Under the pieces are notes generated by a model that was given only the letters and a program-made list of their open reading frames with translations, was not told where the DNA came from and made no database searches. Position numbers and translations under genes: made by a program. From NCBI RefSeq assembly GCF_900114375.1, contig NZ_FOSV01000029.1:1-53039 (forward strand): a stretch of DNA of 53,039 nucleotides, written 5' to 3'. Positions 15,696-25,168 of this stretch are shown here, in pieces. The stretch's first letter is position 1; each line of letters opens with the position of its first letter. Source of the DNA: Methylorubrum salsuginis. Its GTDB lineage: Bacteria; Pseudomonadota; Alphaproteobacteria; Rhizobiales; Beijerinckiaceae.

Positions 15696-17930
15696 TTGAG
15701 CGTTTTGGTGATCGTTCGTCGAAGCCCGATTCCCCCGATCTCTGCGCCTGCGACCGCCTCAGCCGGAGCGCGCCTCGCCCTGGCCGCGATCCTCTCGGCC
15801 GGCGCCTCGGGCTTCGAGGCCCGCGCGCAGGAGAGCACGACGCTCGACGAGATCTCGGTCGAGGGTGAGGGCACGGGTCGCGCCGCCGGCAACGCGCCGC
15901 CCTCCGGACGGACGGCGGTCTCCGGCGCGATCGGCCTGATCGGGCCGAGCCCGGGCTACCGGGCCGACCGGGCGGTCAGTTCGACCAAGACCGACACGCC
16001 CCAGCGCGACGTGCCGCAGGTCGTCACCGTGGCCCCGCGCGAAGTCATCACCGATCTGGCCGCCACCCGCGTCGATCGCGTCTTCAACTACACGCCGGGC
16101 GTCGCCCAGCAGAACAATTTCGGCGGCCTGTCGATCTTCAGCTACGCGATTCGCGGCACCACCACCTCGGAGATCTACAAGAACGGCTTTCCGCTCAACC
16201 GCGGCACGCCGCCCCCGCCCGACGCCCAGAACGTCGAGCGGATCGAGGTGCTCAAAGGCCCCGGCGGCGGCCTGTTCGGCCGCAGCGATCCGGGCGGGCT
16301 CGTCAACATCATCACCAAGCAGCCCACGCGCGAGCGCTTCGTCGAGATGGGCGGCCTGTGGGGCTCGTTCGAGCAGTTCCGCGGCACGCTCGATTCCGGC
16401 GGCGCCCTGAACGAGGACGGCACGCTGCTCTACCGCTTCAACCTCGCGGCGGGCCGCCAGAACAGTTTTCGCGATTTCGTGGACGGCGACCGGCTGCTCG
16501 TCGCGCCGGTGATCTCCTGGCAAGTCACGCCCGACACAAGAATCACCGTCGAGACCGAGTTCCTGCGCAATCGGATCGTGTTCGACCGCGGCGTCGTCGC
16601 GGTGAACGGACGGCTCGGAATCATCCCGATCTCGCGCTTCCTCGGCGAGCCGGGGCAGAGCACCTACCAGACCAACAACTCGATGCAGGTGCGGGTCGAT
16701 CACCGCTTCGACGCCGACTGGCAGATGCGGCTCGCCACCTACTTCAACACCGGCTCGCTGGAGGGCGAATCCGCTGAGATCCGCGCCATCACCGACAAGG
16801 GCATCGCCTCGCGCGACCGCAACGTGCGCGACTACCGCTGGGACGTGGCGATCGGGCAGGCGGAACTCGTCGGCCGCTTCGAGACGGCGGGGATCGGCCA
16901 CACCCTGCTCCTCGGGTTCGAGCGCGAGAGCACCGACAGCCGGACGGTCTACAACCGTTCCACGATCCGGCCGGGTTCTACCTACGAAATCGACATCTAC
17001 AATCCGCAATACGGGCAGGCACTGCCGCCGATCGACCGCTTCCGCAACAACATCGAGCGGATCACCAACACCGCACTCTACGTGCAGGACCAGATCGCGC
17101 TGAGCCCGGAATGGAAGGCGCTGGTCGGCGCGCGCTTCGATTTCTTCGAGCAGTCGTTCCGCGAGCGCACGCCCCGCTCCCAGGTCGACCAGACCTATTT
17201 CGCGGCCACGCCGCGGGCCGGCCTCGTCTACCAGCCGACACCCGAACTCGCCCTCTACGCCAATGTCGGCACGAGCTTCCGGCCGAATATCGGCCCGGAC
17301 GCGGCCGCCTCGCTGCGCCCCGGTTCCGCCCCCTTCGCTCCGGAGACCGGCATCGGTGCCGATGTCGGCGCCAAGCTCGACCTGTTCGGCGGGGCGCTGG
17401 GCCTGACCGCGGCCCTGTTCCGAGTCGATCGGCGGAACGTGCTGACGCCGGAAGCCAGTGGCAGCGGCATTTCCATCGCGGCGGGCGAAGTGCGCAGCCA
17501 GGGCGTCGAACTGACGGCGGCGGGCCAACTCACGCCCGAGGTCAAGATCCTGGCGGGCTACGTCTACGCCGACGCCGTCGTGACGAAGGACAGGACGATT
17601 CCGATTGGCACGCCGCTCATCAACGTGCCGCGTCATTCGGGCAGCCTGCTCGCGGTCCACGAGGTCCAAGCCGGTCCGTGGAAGGGTTTTGGGCTCGGCG
17701 GCGGCATCCGCGGCGTCGGCGAGCGGGCGGCGGATTCCACCAACAGCTTCAGCCTGCCGGCCTACGTCGCCGTCGATGCCCTGGCCTATTGGCGCTACGA
17801 GAACTTCCGCTTCGGGCTGAACGTCGAGAACATCTTCGACAGCGAGTATTACGAGAGTTCGCTCAACCGCTTCCGGGTCTATCCGGGCGCGCCGCGCCGC
17901 TTCACCGGCACGATGACGGTGCGGTTCTGA
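15696..17930 (+). CDS. TonB-dependent receptor under cobalamin riboswitch control (siderophore-receptor type)
   Basis: 744 residues: signal peptide ending near EARAQ, TonB-box-like TTLDEISVEGEG, plug domain (VPQVVTVAPREVITDLAATR, RVFNYTPGVAQQNNFGG, RIEVLKGPGGGLFGRSDPGG) and a barrel ending in RRFTGTMTVRF. There is no STN domain. The plug is of the siderophore-receptor type rather than BtuB-like, yet the cobalamin riboswitch sits directly upstream. It may take up a corrinoid, a cobalt chelate or another metallophore. The start is TTG 15696 or GTG 15708; neither has a strong ribosome-binding site. The stop overlaps the ATPase start (TGATG). Confidence 0.9.
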   Translation: MSVLVIVRRSPIPPISAPATASAGARLALAAILSAGASGFEARAQESTTLDEISVEGEGTGRAAGNAPPSGRTAVSGAIGLIGPSPGYRADRAVSSTKTDTPQRDVPQVVTVAPREVITDLAATRVDRVFNYTPGVAQQNNFGGLSIFSYAIRGTTTSEIYKNGFPLNRGTPPPPDAQNVERIEVLKGPGGGLFGRSDPGGLVNIITKQPTRERFVEMGGLWGSFEQFRGTLDSGGALNEDGTLLYRFNLAAGRQNSFRDFVDGDRLLVAPVISWQVTPDTRITVETEFLRNRIVFDRGVVAVNGRLGIIPISRFLGEPGQSTYQTNNSMQVRVDHRFDADWQMRLATYFNTGSLEGESAEIRAITDKGIASRDRNVRDYRWDVAIGQAELVGRFETAGIGHTLLLGFERESTDSRTVYNRSTIRPGSTYEIDIYNPQYGQALPPIDRFRNNIERITNTALYVQDQIALSPEWKALVGARFDFFEQSFRERTPRSQVDQTYFAATPRAGLVYQPTPELALYANVGTSFRPNIGPDAAASLRPGSAPFAPETGIGADVGAKLDLFGGALGLTAALFRVDRRNVLTPEASGSGISIAAGEVRSQGVELTAAGQLTPEVKILAGYVYADAVVTKDRTIPIGTPLINVPRHSGSLLAVHEVQAGPWKGFGLGGGIRGVGERAADSTNSFSLPAYVAVDALAYWRYENFRFGLNVENIFDSEYYESSLNRFRVYPGAPRRFTGTMTVRF

Positions 17931-18673
17931 TGGGCGCGTCCGCTCTTCCGGCCGACGCGTCGGTTCTGGCGATCGACGGCGCGGTCAAGCGCTTCGGGAG
18001 CCGCACGGCGCTCGCCGGGCTCGACCTGCGCCTCGGTGACGGCGAGGTCTTCGCGCTGCTCGGCCCCAACGGAGCGGGCAAGACCACGACGATCAACCTG
18101 ATCCTCGGCTTCCTCCGGGCGGAAGCCGGCACGATCCGGGTCTGCGGGATCGAGGCCGGGGAAGACCCCGTCGGCGCGCGCCGCCACGTGGCCTACATCC
18201 CCGAGCAGGTCGCGCTCTATCCCGGCCTCTCGGGCGTGGAGAACCTGCGCTACTTCGCGACGCTCGCCGGCCTCGACCCGTCGAAGGACGAGGCGCGCGC
18301 CCTGCTCGCCGAGGCCGGACTCGCCCCGGAGGCCCATGGGCGGAAGGCCGGCGCCTACTCCAAGGGCATGCGCCAGAAGGTCGGCATCGCGGTGGCGCTG
18401 GCGCGCCGGGCGCGGCTGCTGCTCCTCGACGAGCCGACCTCCGGCCTCGATCCGAGCGCGGCGGCGGACTTTTCCGCCACCGTCCGCGCGGCGGCCGAAC
18501 GGGGCACCGCGGTCCTGATGGCGACCCACGACCTCTACCGGGTGCGCGAGATGGCCGGTCGCGTCGGCGTGCTGAGCGGCGGGCGGATCGTCGAGGAGAT
18601 CGACCCCACGGCCCTCGACCACGCCGCCCTGGAGCGCCTCTACATCGAGCGCCTCGCGGAGGTCGCGTCGTGA
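17930..18673 (+). CDS. ABC transporter ATP-binding protein (ABC-2 type)
   Basis: 247 residues with Walker A GPNGAGKTT (about residues 45-53), Q-loop region IPEQVALYPGLSG, a signature segment YSKGMRQKVGIAVALARRAR, Walker B LLLLDEPTSGLDP, and the H-loop MATHD. The closest general class is the NosF/CcmA-like exporters. It is coupled by overlapping ends to the receptor (1 base) and to the first permease (GTGA). With the two permeases it would form one transporter. Confidence 0.92.
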   Translation: MGASALPADASVLAIDGAVKRFGSRTALAGLDLRLGDGEVFALLGPNGAGKTTTINLILGFLRAEAGTIRVCGIEAGEDPVGARRHVAYIPEQVALYPGLSGVENLRYFATLAGLDPSKDEARALLAEAGLAPEAHGRKAGAYSKGMRQKVGIAVALARRARLLLLDEPTSGLDPSAAADFSATVRAAAERGTAVLMATHDLYRVREMAGRVGVLSGGRIVEEIDPTALDHAALERLYIERLAEVAS

Positions 18674-20064
18674 GGCGGATCGGGGCGGAACTCGCCTTGT
18701 GCCTGCAGGACGCGCGGCTGCGCTGGGTCGGCGCGGTGCTCGCCCTGCTGCTCGCCGTGGCCGGGCTCGGGGCGTGGCGCGACGCCGTCCGATACGGGCA
18801 GGACGTTGATGCGGTCACCGCCGCCGAGCGCGCGCGCTGGCTCGGGCAGGATGCCAAGAACCCGCATTCGGCCGACCATTTCGGCCTGTGGGTGTTCAAG
18901 CCCTCCGCGCCGCTCGCCGTGCTCGATCCCGGCAGCGAGCCCTATACCGGCCGGATGGTACGGGTGGAGGCCCACGTCTTCAACGACGCGGTCTACCGCG
19001 CCGTGCAGGAGGCCGGCCCGCTCGCCCGCGCCGGCCTCGGCAGCGTCGCCGACATCGTCGGGCTCGTGGTGCCGCTCGGCGCAATCCTGCTCGGTTTCTC
19101 CGCCTTCGCGGCCGACCGGGAGCGCGGCACCCTGCGGCTGGCGCTCGGCAACGGCATCGCGCCGGGCCGCCTCTTCGCCGGCCGGTTCGCGGCGCTGCTC
19201 ATCGCCCTCGTGCTCGTCGTCGGCCTGCCGCTCCTCGGGATCGGTGCGCTGGCGGCCATGAGCCGGGACGCCGGCGGCTGGCAGCTCTGGCCGCGGCTGC
19301 TGGCCTGGATCGCGGCGCAGCTCGCCTACGCCGCCCTGTTCCTGCTCGTCGCAATGCTCGTCTCGCTCCGCGCCCGCACGGCCGGCCATGCACTCGCCGC
19401 CGCGCTCGCGATCTGGGTCGGCCTCTGCATCGCCGCGCCCCGCCTCGCCACTACCGCGGTCGAGGCATTCGTGCCGGCCGTGTCCTACCGCGAGGTCCGC
19501 GCCCGCCTCGACGCAGAGATGCGCCCGCACCGGACGGCGGAGGCCAATGACGGCCGCACCCGCGAGATCCTGGCCCGCTATGGCGTGAGCGAGGCCGACG
19601 AACTGCCCGTCGATCTGCGCGGCCTGATGATGGTCGAGAACGACGACCACCACTTCGCCCTCTACGACCGCGAGTTCGGCGCCTTCTTCGAGGGCATCGC
19701 GGCCCGGGAGCGGGCCTTCGCCTGGGCCGGCCTCCTCTCCCCGCGCATCGCCCTGCAGGCCCTGTCGCAGACGCTCGCCGGCACCGACTTCGCCCAGCAC
19801 GCCCATTTCGTCTGGACGGTGGAGGCCTATCGCCGCTCGATCTCGGAGCGGATGAACACCGAGATCCGAGACCGCCCCCAGCGCGGCGGCACGACCCTCG
19901 TGGCCGGGCCCGAGTTGTGGCGGGAAATCCCGCCCTTCGCTCACGCGCCGCTGCCGTTGGCCCGCGCGCTGGCGGACGCCGCCGTTCCGGCCCTCGTGCT
20001 CGCCCTGTGGCTCGCGGGCGTCGGCGGCCTGTGCGTCCCCCTGGTCCGGAGGCTGAAGCCGTGA
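18670..20064 (+). CDS. ABC-2 type permease with DUF3526, subunit 1
   Basis: 464 residues. The first transmembrane helix (WVGAVLALLLAVAGLGAW) is followed by a long extracytoplasmic region, then a cluster of about four helices (VGLVVPLGAILLGFSAFAA, FAALLIALVLVVGLPLLGI and others), a second large periplasmic segment with GVSEADELPVDLRGL and DDHHFALYDREFGAF, and a final helix near the C-terminus. This layout matches DUF3526 proteins. GTG 18670 overlaps the ATPase stop. The large periplasmic domain is likely to contact the cargo or the outer-membrane receptor, which is inference. Confidence 0.82.
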   Translation: MRRIGAELALCLQDARLRWVGAVLALLLAVAGLGAWRDAVRYGQDVDAVTAAERARWLGQDAKNPHSADHFGLWVFKPSAPLAVLDPGSEPYTGRMVRVEAHVFNDAVYRAVQEAGPLARAGLGSVADIVGLVVPLGAILLGFSAFAADRERGTLRLALGNGIAPGRLFAGRFAALLIALVLVVGLPLLGIGALAAMSRDAGGWQLWPRLLAWIAAQLAYAALFLLVAMLVSLRARTAGHALAAALAIWVGLCIAAPRLATTAVEAFVPAVSYREVRARLDAEMRPHRTAEANDGRTREILARYGVSEADELPVDLRGLMMVENDDHHFALYDREFGAFFEGIAARERAFAWAGLLSPRIALQALSQTLAGTDFAQHAHFVWTVEAYRRSISERMNTEIRDRPQRGGTTLVAGPELWREIPPFAHAPLPLARALADAAVPALVLALWLAGVGGLCVPLVRRLKP

Positions 20065-21548
20065 GCGCCGTCCGCTTTCCCCGGCTGCTCGCGGCCGAAC
20101 TGCGCCTGATCCTGCGCGAGCGCCTCACCTGGGCGATCCTGGCCGCCCTCGTTGCGGCGCTCGCCCTCGCCGCTTGGACCGGCGCCGGGCGGGTCGATGC
20201 CGCACGCACCGCCCTGGCGGCGGCCACCGCCGACAGCGAACGTGCCGTCCGAGAGGCGAAGGCCGCACACCTCCGCTACAGCCAGCCCGCCGCGATCAAT
20301 GTGAACTACTGGCAGGACCCGACCGACGCCTTCGGCTATCGGACCTACTTCATGGCGGCCTACGCGGTGAAGCCGCCGACGCCGCTCTCCGTACTCGCCG
20401 CTGGTCAATCCGACGTGCAGCCGGCGGTGACGAAGATCGATTTCGGCTTCAGCACGGTCTTCGATGACACCGCCACCGAGATCGGTTCCGCCGCCGCCCT
20501 GCGGCTCGGCCCGTTCGATCTCGCCTTCGTCCTCGTCGTCCTCGTTCCGCTCGCGATCATCGCGCTCGCCGGCACGCGGCTCTCCTCCGAGCACGACAGC
20601 GGCATCCTGCGGATGATCGCGGCGCAGCCCACGGGTCCGCGCCGCGTGGCCGGCGCCAAGTTCGGGGCCGCCGCCCTCGTCGCCCTCACTGCGACGCTCG
20701 GCGGGACGGCGCTCGCCCTGCTGCTCTCGGGCGGCCTCGGCGACCTCGCCGGCTGGTCGGGAACGGCGGCGCTGCTCGCGGCGGCGCTTGCGGCCTACGT
20801 CGTCTTCTGGGTCGCGGCCTGCGCGCTGGCGGCGAGCCTGTGGCGCGGGGCGGTGGCGGCGCTGGCCGTCCTCGTGCTGGCCTGGGCCTTCCTGACGGTC
20901 GCCCTGCCGACCGCGCTGAGCCTCGCGGTCGATGCCCTGGCGCCGGTCCCGTCGCGCATCGCCGCGATCGACGCGAGCCGGCAGGCGCAGGCTCACTTCT
21001 ACGCAGGAAACGAGGCCGCGGCGGTCACGGCCGGATGGCTCGAAGCAAGGCTCCCCAAGGACGCGCGCCGGCCCGGCCTCGCCGACGCGCCCGAACTGAA
21101 GCGCCTCGCCCGCGACGCCCATTACGACGAGGCCCTGGCCGACCATCACCGGGCGGCGCGCGCGCAGGCGCTCGCGGCCTCGGCCTGGAGCCAGAAACTC
21201 GCGCTGCTCTCGCCCGCCACCGCCCTCGCGCTCGCGCTTGAGACCGCCTCCGGCACCGATGCCGGGCGGCACGCGGCCTTTCTCTCTGAAGCCGCCACTT
21301 ACCGGCGAAGCCTGCGCGCCTTCTTCGAGCCGCGCATCCTCGCTCAAGTCCTCGACCCGGTGCCCGTCTGCGCGGGGTGCCCGGCCCGCCTCGATTTCGA
21401 CGCCTACGACGCGGTGCCGGCCTTCGCGCCAGCCGACGCGCGTGGGTCCGCCGAGCGTCAGGCGCTCCTGACCCTGGTCTGCCTCGCAGCCGCGGCTCTC
21501 CTCCTCGCGGCGCTCGCGGCGCGGCGCCTCAAGCAATGGCCGGCATGA
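20061..21548 (+). CDS. ABC-2 type permease with DUF3526, subunit 2
   Basis: 495 residues, laid out like its neighbour: one N-terminal helix (LTWAILAALVAALALAAW), a periplasmic segment containing NVNYWQDPTDAFGYRTYFMA, six or so central helices (LAFVLVVLVPLAIIALAG onward), a second periplasmic stretch with VCAGCPARLDFDAYDAVPAF, and a final helix. The CAGC cysteine pair in the second stretch is notable for an exported loop. GTG 20061 overlaps the preceding stop (GTGA). The two permeases are diverged paralogs and are likely to form a heterodimer. Confidence 0.82.
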   Translation: MSAVRFPRLLAAELRLILRERLTWAILAALVAALALAAWTGAGRVDAARTALAAATADSERAVREAKAAHLRYSQPAAINVNYWQDPTDAFGYRTYFMAAYAVKPPTPLSVLAAGQSDVQPAVTKIDFGFSTVFDDTATEIGSAAALRLGPFDLAFVLVVLVPLAIIALAGTRLSSEHDSGILRMIAAQPTGPRRVAGAKFGAAALVALTATLGGTALALLLSGGLGDLAGWSGTAALLAAALAAYVVFWVAACALAASLWRGAVAALAVLVLAWAFLTVALPTALSLAVDALAPVPSRIAAIDASRQAQAHFYAGNEAAAVTAGWLEARLPKDARRPGLADAPELKRLARDAHYDEALADHHRAARAQALAASAWSQKLALLSPATALALALETASGTDAGRHAAFLSEAATYRRSLRAFFEPRILAQVLDPVPVCAGCPARLDFDAYDAVPAFAPADARGSAERQALLTLVCLAAAALLLAALAARRLKQWPA

Positions 21549-22738
21549 TCGCCCCGCACGCCGCCCCGATACCCGGACCGTCGCCCATCGCAGGATCGCC
21601 GGTCGTGCCCGCCCGCATCGTCTCGATCGATGCGCTACGCGGGCTGGTGATGGTGCTGATGCTCCTCGACCACCTGCGCGAGACGTGGTTCCTGCACGTC
21701 CCGGTCGCCGATCCGATCGACGCGCGGACCGCCCTGCCGGCCCTGTATCTGGCCCGGCTCGCGGTCAGCCTGTGCGCGCCGATCTTCATCGTGCTGACGG
21801 GCGTGGCCGCCTACCTGTTCGGCACACGGCATACGCTGGCGGAAACCCGCGCCTATCTGGTGAAGCGCGGTCTCGTGCTGATGGCCTTCGAGGTCCTCTA
21901 CCTCTCCGAACTGTACTGGGGCGTGGCCAGCCCGACGCTCTGGCTCCAAGTGATCTGGTGCATCGGCGTGTGCATGATCGTCCTGGCGGCGCTGATCGGC
22001 CTGCCGCGCCAAGTTCTGTTCGCGGTCGGGCTCGTGATCGTGTGCGGGCACAACCTCCTCGACCCGATTCGCCTCCAGCCCGGCCAGCCGCTGTTTCCCG
22101 TCTGGGCCCTGCTGCACCAGCGCGACGTCATCGCGCTGCCGTTCGGGCTGGTCGCCAAGACGACCTATCCGGTGCTGCCGTGGATCGGCGTCATCGTGCT
22201 CGGCTACGCCATCGGCCCGTGGTTCCGGCCCGGCATCGCCCCGCGCATGCGGGCGCGCCGTTTCGCGGCGCTCGGCGGCGCGATGCTGATCGCCTTCGCG
22301 CTGCTGCGCCTGACGAACGGCTACGGCGACACGCCCTGGTTCATCGTCGAAGGCAGCGGCCTGCGGACCGTCATGAGCTTCTTCGCGCTCACGAAGTATC
22401 CGCCTTCGCTGCTGTTCCTGCTGCTGACCCTCGGGACCGGGGCGCTGCTGCTCGCCGCGCTGGAGCGGATCGGCGACCGCCCGCCCGTCGCGGCGCTGGC
22501 GGTGTTCGGCGGCGCGCCGATGTTCTTCTACCTGCTCCACCTGACGGTGCTGCGGCTGCTTTACCACGGCGCGTCCGCGATCTGGGGCGCGACCCAGGGC
22601 AGCGTGTTCGGCGTCGCCGATTACGGGTGGGTGCTCGTGTGGTACGCCGGGCTGATCGTGCCCCTCTACGGGCCGACGGCGTGGTTCGCGCGCTTCAAGG
22701 CGTCGAGGCGCGACATCGCTTGGCTCAAGTACCTATAG
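21545..22738 (+). CDS. Multi-pass membrane protein, DUF1624/heparan-alpha-glucosaminide N-acetyltransferase-like
   Basis: 397 residues from ATG 21545, which overlaps the permease stop by four bases (an ATG at 21536 is in frame). The signature RIVSIDALRGLVMVLMLLDH near residue 24 is typical of the family, followed by about ten transmembrane helices. Family members are thought to move acetyl or acyl groups across the membrane to periplasmic sugars or lipids. It is the last gene before the second riboswitch and, given the overlaps, belongs to the first riboswitch operon. Its acceptor is unknown. Confidence 0.8.
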   Translation: MIAPHAAPIPGPSPIAGSPVVPARIVSIDALRGLVMVLMLLDHLRETWFLHVPVADPIDARTALPALYLARLAVSLCAPIFIVLTGVAAYLFGTRHTLAETRAYLVKRGLVLMAFEVLYLSELYWGVASPTLWLQVIWCIGVCMIVLAALIGLPRQVLFAVGLVIVCGHNLLDPIRLQPGQPLFPVWALLHQRDVIALPFGLVAKTTYPVLPWIGVIVLGYAIGPWFRPGIAPRMRARRFAALGGAMLIAFALLRLTNGYGDTPWFIVEGSGLRTVMSFFALTKYPPSLLFLLLTLGTGALLLAALERIGDRPPVAALAVFGGAPMFFYLLHLTVLRLLYHGASAIWGATQGSVFGVADYGWVLVWYAGLIVPLYGPTAWFARFKASRRDIAWLKYL

Positions 22739-22818
22739 CTCGGCTTGCGCGACAGGCGACGATGCCTCGTCGTCGGCGCCTCGGCACGAAATCAGAGGAA
22801 GTCCAGGCTTCGATTTCG

Positions 22819-22847
22819 TTGACTCGGCGCGCGGCGCTGAAATAACA
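22819..22847 (+). promoter_or_regulatory. Candidate sigma-70-like promoter of the btu operon
   Basis: TTGACT (22819-22824) is followed after 16-17 bases by AATAAC/ATAACA (22841-22847). This would start transcription about 10 bases before the riboswitch aptamer. The spacing and position fit a housekeeping promoter. It is a pattern match only. Confidence 0.45.
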
Positions 22848-22857
22848 CAAGCTCGAC

Positions 22858-23022
22858 GGTTCCTTTCGGGGATCAAAAGGGAACGCGGTGAGGGCGAAAG
22901 CCCGATGCCGCGGCTGCCCCCGCAACTGTAAGCGGCGAGCCTTCCGCCACCTGTGTCACTGGGCAGCCTCGCCCGGGAAGACGGTGAGAGGGCAGCGACC
23001 CGCGAGCCAGGAGACCTGCCGT
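22858..23022 (+). promoter_or_regulatory. Cobalamin riboswitch 2 (upstream of btuB)
   Basis: All aptamer landmarks are present: GGTTCCTTTCGG at 22858, AAAAGGGAA near 22875, GCTGCCCCCGCAACTGTAAG at 22913-22932 with GCGGCGAG, GTGTCACTGG, CCCGGGAAGACGGTGA, and the B12 box AGCCAGGAGACCTGCC at 23005-23020. The downstream segment CGGGCGGGGTG(T)CC(T)GGCGG resembles the same place after riboswitch 1. It should repress the vitamin B12 uptake operon when cobalamin is plentiful. Confidence 0.96.
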
Positions 23023-23160
23023 CAGTCGTGGTCACACGCGAAACGCGTCGGGCGGGGTGTCCTGGCGGGTGTCGAAGCGCTGCGATCTCCCATGAGGAAT
23101 CGCGCGCCCAGGCCTCGTTCGCGGTGACGTGCCACTGCCGTTGCCCGAGGCTCTTTCACC

Positions 23161-25161
23161 GTGCCCCATTCCCCTGGTTCCGCTCTCCGGAGCGTGCTGG
23201 CGCTATCCTGCGCCGGATCGGCCCTGTTTGCCGCACCCTTGGCCAACGCCCAACAGGCCGCGGCGCCCTTCGCCGCCGCCCCGGCCGGCGTCGAGACCAC
23301 CCTCGACGAGATCTCGGTCGCGGCGACCGGCGTGCCGACGCCGACCGCCCAGGTCGGATCGAGCGTGACCGTCCTGTCCGAGCGGACGCTCGAACAGCAG
23401 CAGCGCCGCACCGTCCCGGACGCGCTCCAGCAGGTGCCGGGCCTCAACGTCGTGCAGACGGGTGGCCCCGGCGGCCAGACCTCCGTCTTCATCCGCGGCG
23501 CCAACTCCAACCACACCAAGGTGCTGATCGACGGCATCGACGCCACCGACCCGTCGAACCCCAACGGCTCGTTCGATTTCGGCCAGCTCCTCACCGAAGA
23601 CCTGTCGCGCATCGAGGTGCTGCGCGGTCCCCAGAGCGGCCTCTACGGCTCGGACGCCATCGGCGGCGTGATCGCCTTCACCACCCGCCGCGGCGAGGGG
23701 CCGGCCCGCGCCGTCGCCAAGGTCGAGGGCGGCTCGTTCGGTACCTTCAACCAGTACGGCCGCATTGCGGGCGCGGAGGGCGGGTTCGACTACGCCGTTT
23801 CGGTCTCGCACCTGCGGGCCGCCGCGACCCCGGTGACGCCGCCCGACCTCGTGCGGCCCGGAAACCCGATCTACCCGAACTTCTACGACAACGAGACGGT
23901 CTCGGCCCGCTTCGGCTACCGGTTCACCGACACGTTCCGGGTCAACTCGATCACCCGCTTCATCGGCTCGAAGCTTCGCTTCAGCAACGACCGCTACGTC
24001 AACGATGAATTCCTTCCGGATTTCGCCGTCGGCATCCTGCGCAATCAGGCGGACGTGCAGCAGATCTTCACCCGCAACGAGGCCGAATGGACGCCGCTGC
24101 CGGGCTTCCACAACGTCTTCGCCGTCAATTACTCGAACCTATACAACCGACAGTTCCAGAATATCTACAATCCGCTGGGGACGCCGGCCGACTCCAACAA
24201 TCTCGGCGAGCGGCTGCGATACGAGTATCGCGGCGATTACGCGTTCTCGCCGGGCAACCTCGTCCTGTTCGGGGCCCAGCGCGACGAGGAGCGCCTGTTC
24301 ACGAACAATCCGAACAGCGTCATCACCGCCCGCAACGGCAACAGTGCCGGCTACGGTGAGGTGCAACTGACGCCGTTCGACGGCGCCTTCCTCGTGGCCA
24401 ACCTCCGCCACGACGAGAACGACGCCTTCGGCCCGGCCACGACCTACCGCGTGGCGCCGAGCTACATCGTGCCCGGTACGGGCACGCGCCTGAAGGGCAG
24501 CGTCGGCACCGGCTTCAAGGCCCCGACCCTCAACCAACTCTTCGTCGACATCCCGGCCTTCGGCCAGAAGGGCAACCCGACCCTGCGCCCCGAGGAGAGC
24601 TTCGGCTACGATGCCGGCTTCGAGCAGCCGTTCGGTGAGCGTGTGCTCGCGGGCGCGACCTACTACGCCAACGATTTTCGGAATTTGATCCAGGGCACGT
24701 TCGACCCGGAAACCTTCCTCTTCACCAACGTGAATATCGGTCGTGCCGAGACCTACGGGGCGGAGGCGTTCCTGGCGGTGCAGTTCACCGACACGCTGTC
24801 GGGCCGGATCGACTACACCAACACGGTCTCGAAGGATGAGGTGAACAACCGCGAGCTGTTGCGCCGCCCCCGCCACAAGGCGAGCGCCACGGCGATCTGG
24901 ACCCCGATGCCGGGCCTCACCTTGAGCGGCACGCTGATCGTGCTCGGCTCCTTCGTCGACGGCGCGCGCGACGAAGCCTTCACGCGCATCCGCAATCCCG
25001 GCTTCGCGATCCTCAACCTCGCGGCGAGCTACGACGTGTCCGAGACCGTCAGCGTGTTCGGGCGGATCGATAACCTGTTCGATCAGCGCTACGAGAACCC
25101 GACCGGCTTTTTGGGGCCGGGCCTCGCCGTATATGGCGGCGTGCGCCTGACCAGCTTCTGA
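23161..25161 (+). CDS. btuB: Vitamin B12 TonB-dependent outer-membrane receptor BtuB
   Basis: 666 residues, close to the usual BtuB length. Signal peptide ending near PLANAQ, TonB-box region TTLDEISVAATG, plug domain with SSVTVLSERTLEQQQ, VPDALQQVPGLNVVQTGGPG, SVFIRGANSNHTKVLIDGID and RIEVLRGPQSGLYGSDAIGG, and a barrel ending in YGGVRLTSF. The plug motifs closely follow BtuB, and a cobalamin riboswitch precedes it and btuF-btuC-btuD follow it. The start is GTG 23161. It moves cobalamin across the outer membrane using TonB energy. Confidence 0.95.
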   Translation: MPHSPGSALRSVLALSCAGSALFAAPLANAQQAAAPFAAAPAGVETTLDEISVAATGVPTPTAQVGSSVTVLSERTLEQQQRRTVPDALQQVPGLNVVQTGGPGGQTSVFIRGANSNHTKVLIDGIDATDPSNPNGSFDFGQLLTEDLSRIEVLRGPQSGLYGSDAIGGVIAFTTRRGEGPARAVAKVEGGSFGTFNQYGRIAGAEGGFDYAVSVSHLRAAATPVTPPDLVRPGNPIYPNFYDNETVSARFGYRFTDTFRVNSITRFIGSKLRFSNDRYVNDEFLPDFAVGILRNQADVQQIFTRNEAEWTPLPGFHNVFAVNYSNLYNRQFQNIYNPLGTPADSNNLGERLRYEYRGDYAFSPGNLVLFGAQRDEERLFTNNPNSVITARNGNSAGYGEVQLTPFDGAFLVANLRHDENDAFGPATTYRVAPSYIVPGTGTRLKGSVGTGFKAPTLNQLFVDIPAFGQKGNPTLRPEESFGYDAGFEQPFGERVLAGATYYANDFRNLIQGTFDPETFLFTNVNIGRAETYGAEAFLAVQFTDTLSGRIDYTNTVSKDEVNNRELLRRPRHKASATAIWTPMPGLTLSGTLIVLGSFVDGARDEAFTRIRNPGFAILNLAASYDVSETVSVFGRIDNLFDQRYENPTGFLGPGLAVYGGVRLTSF

Positions 25162-25168
25162 GGTGACC

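Noticed and set aside
15759..17669. 636-codon minus-strand open frame opposite the first riboswitch receptor
   Set aside because: Shadow frame with no family signature, overlapping a complete TonB receptor.
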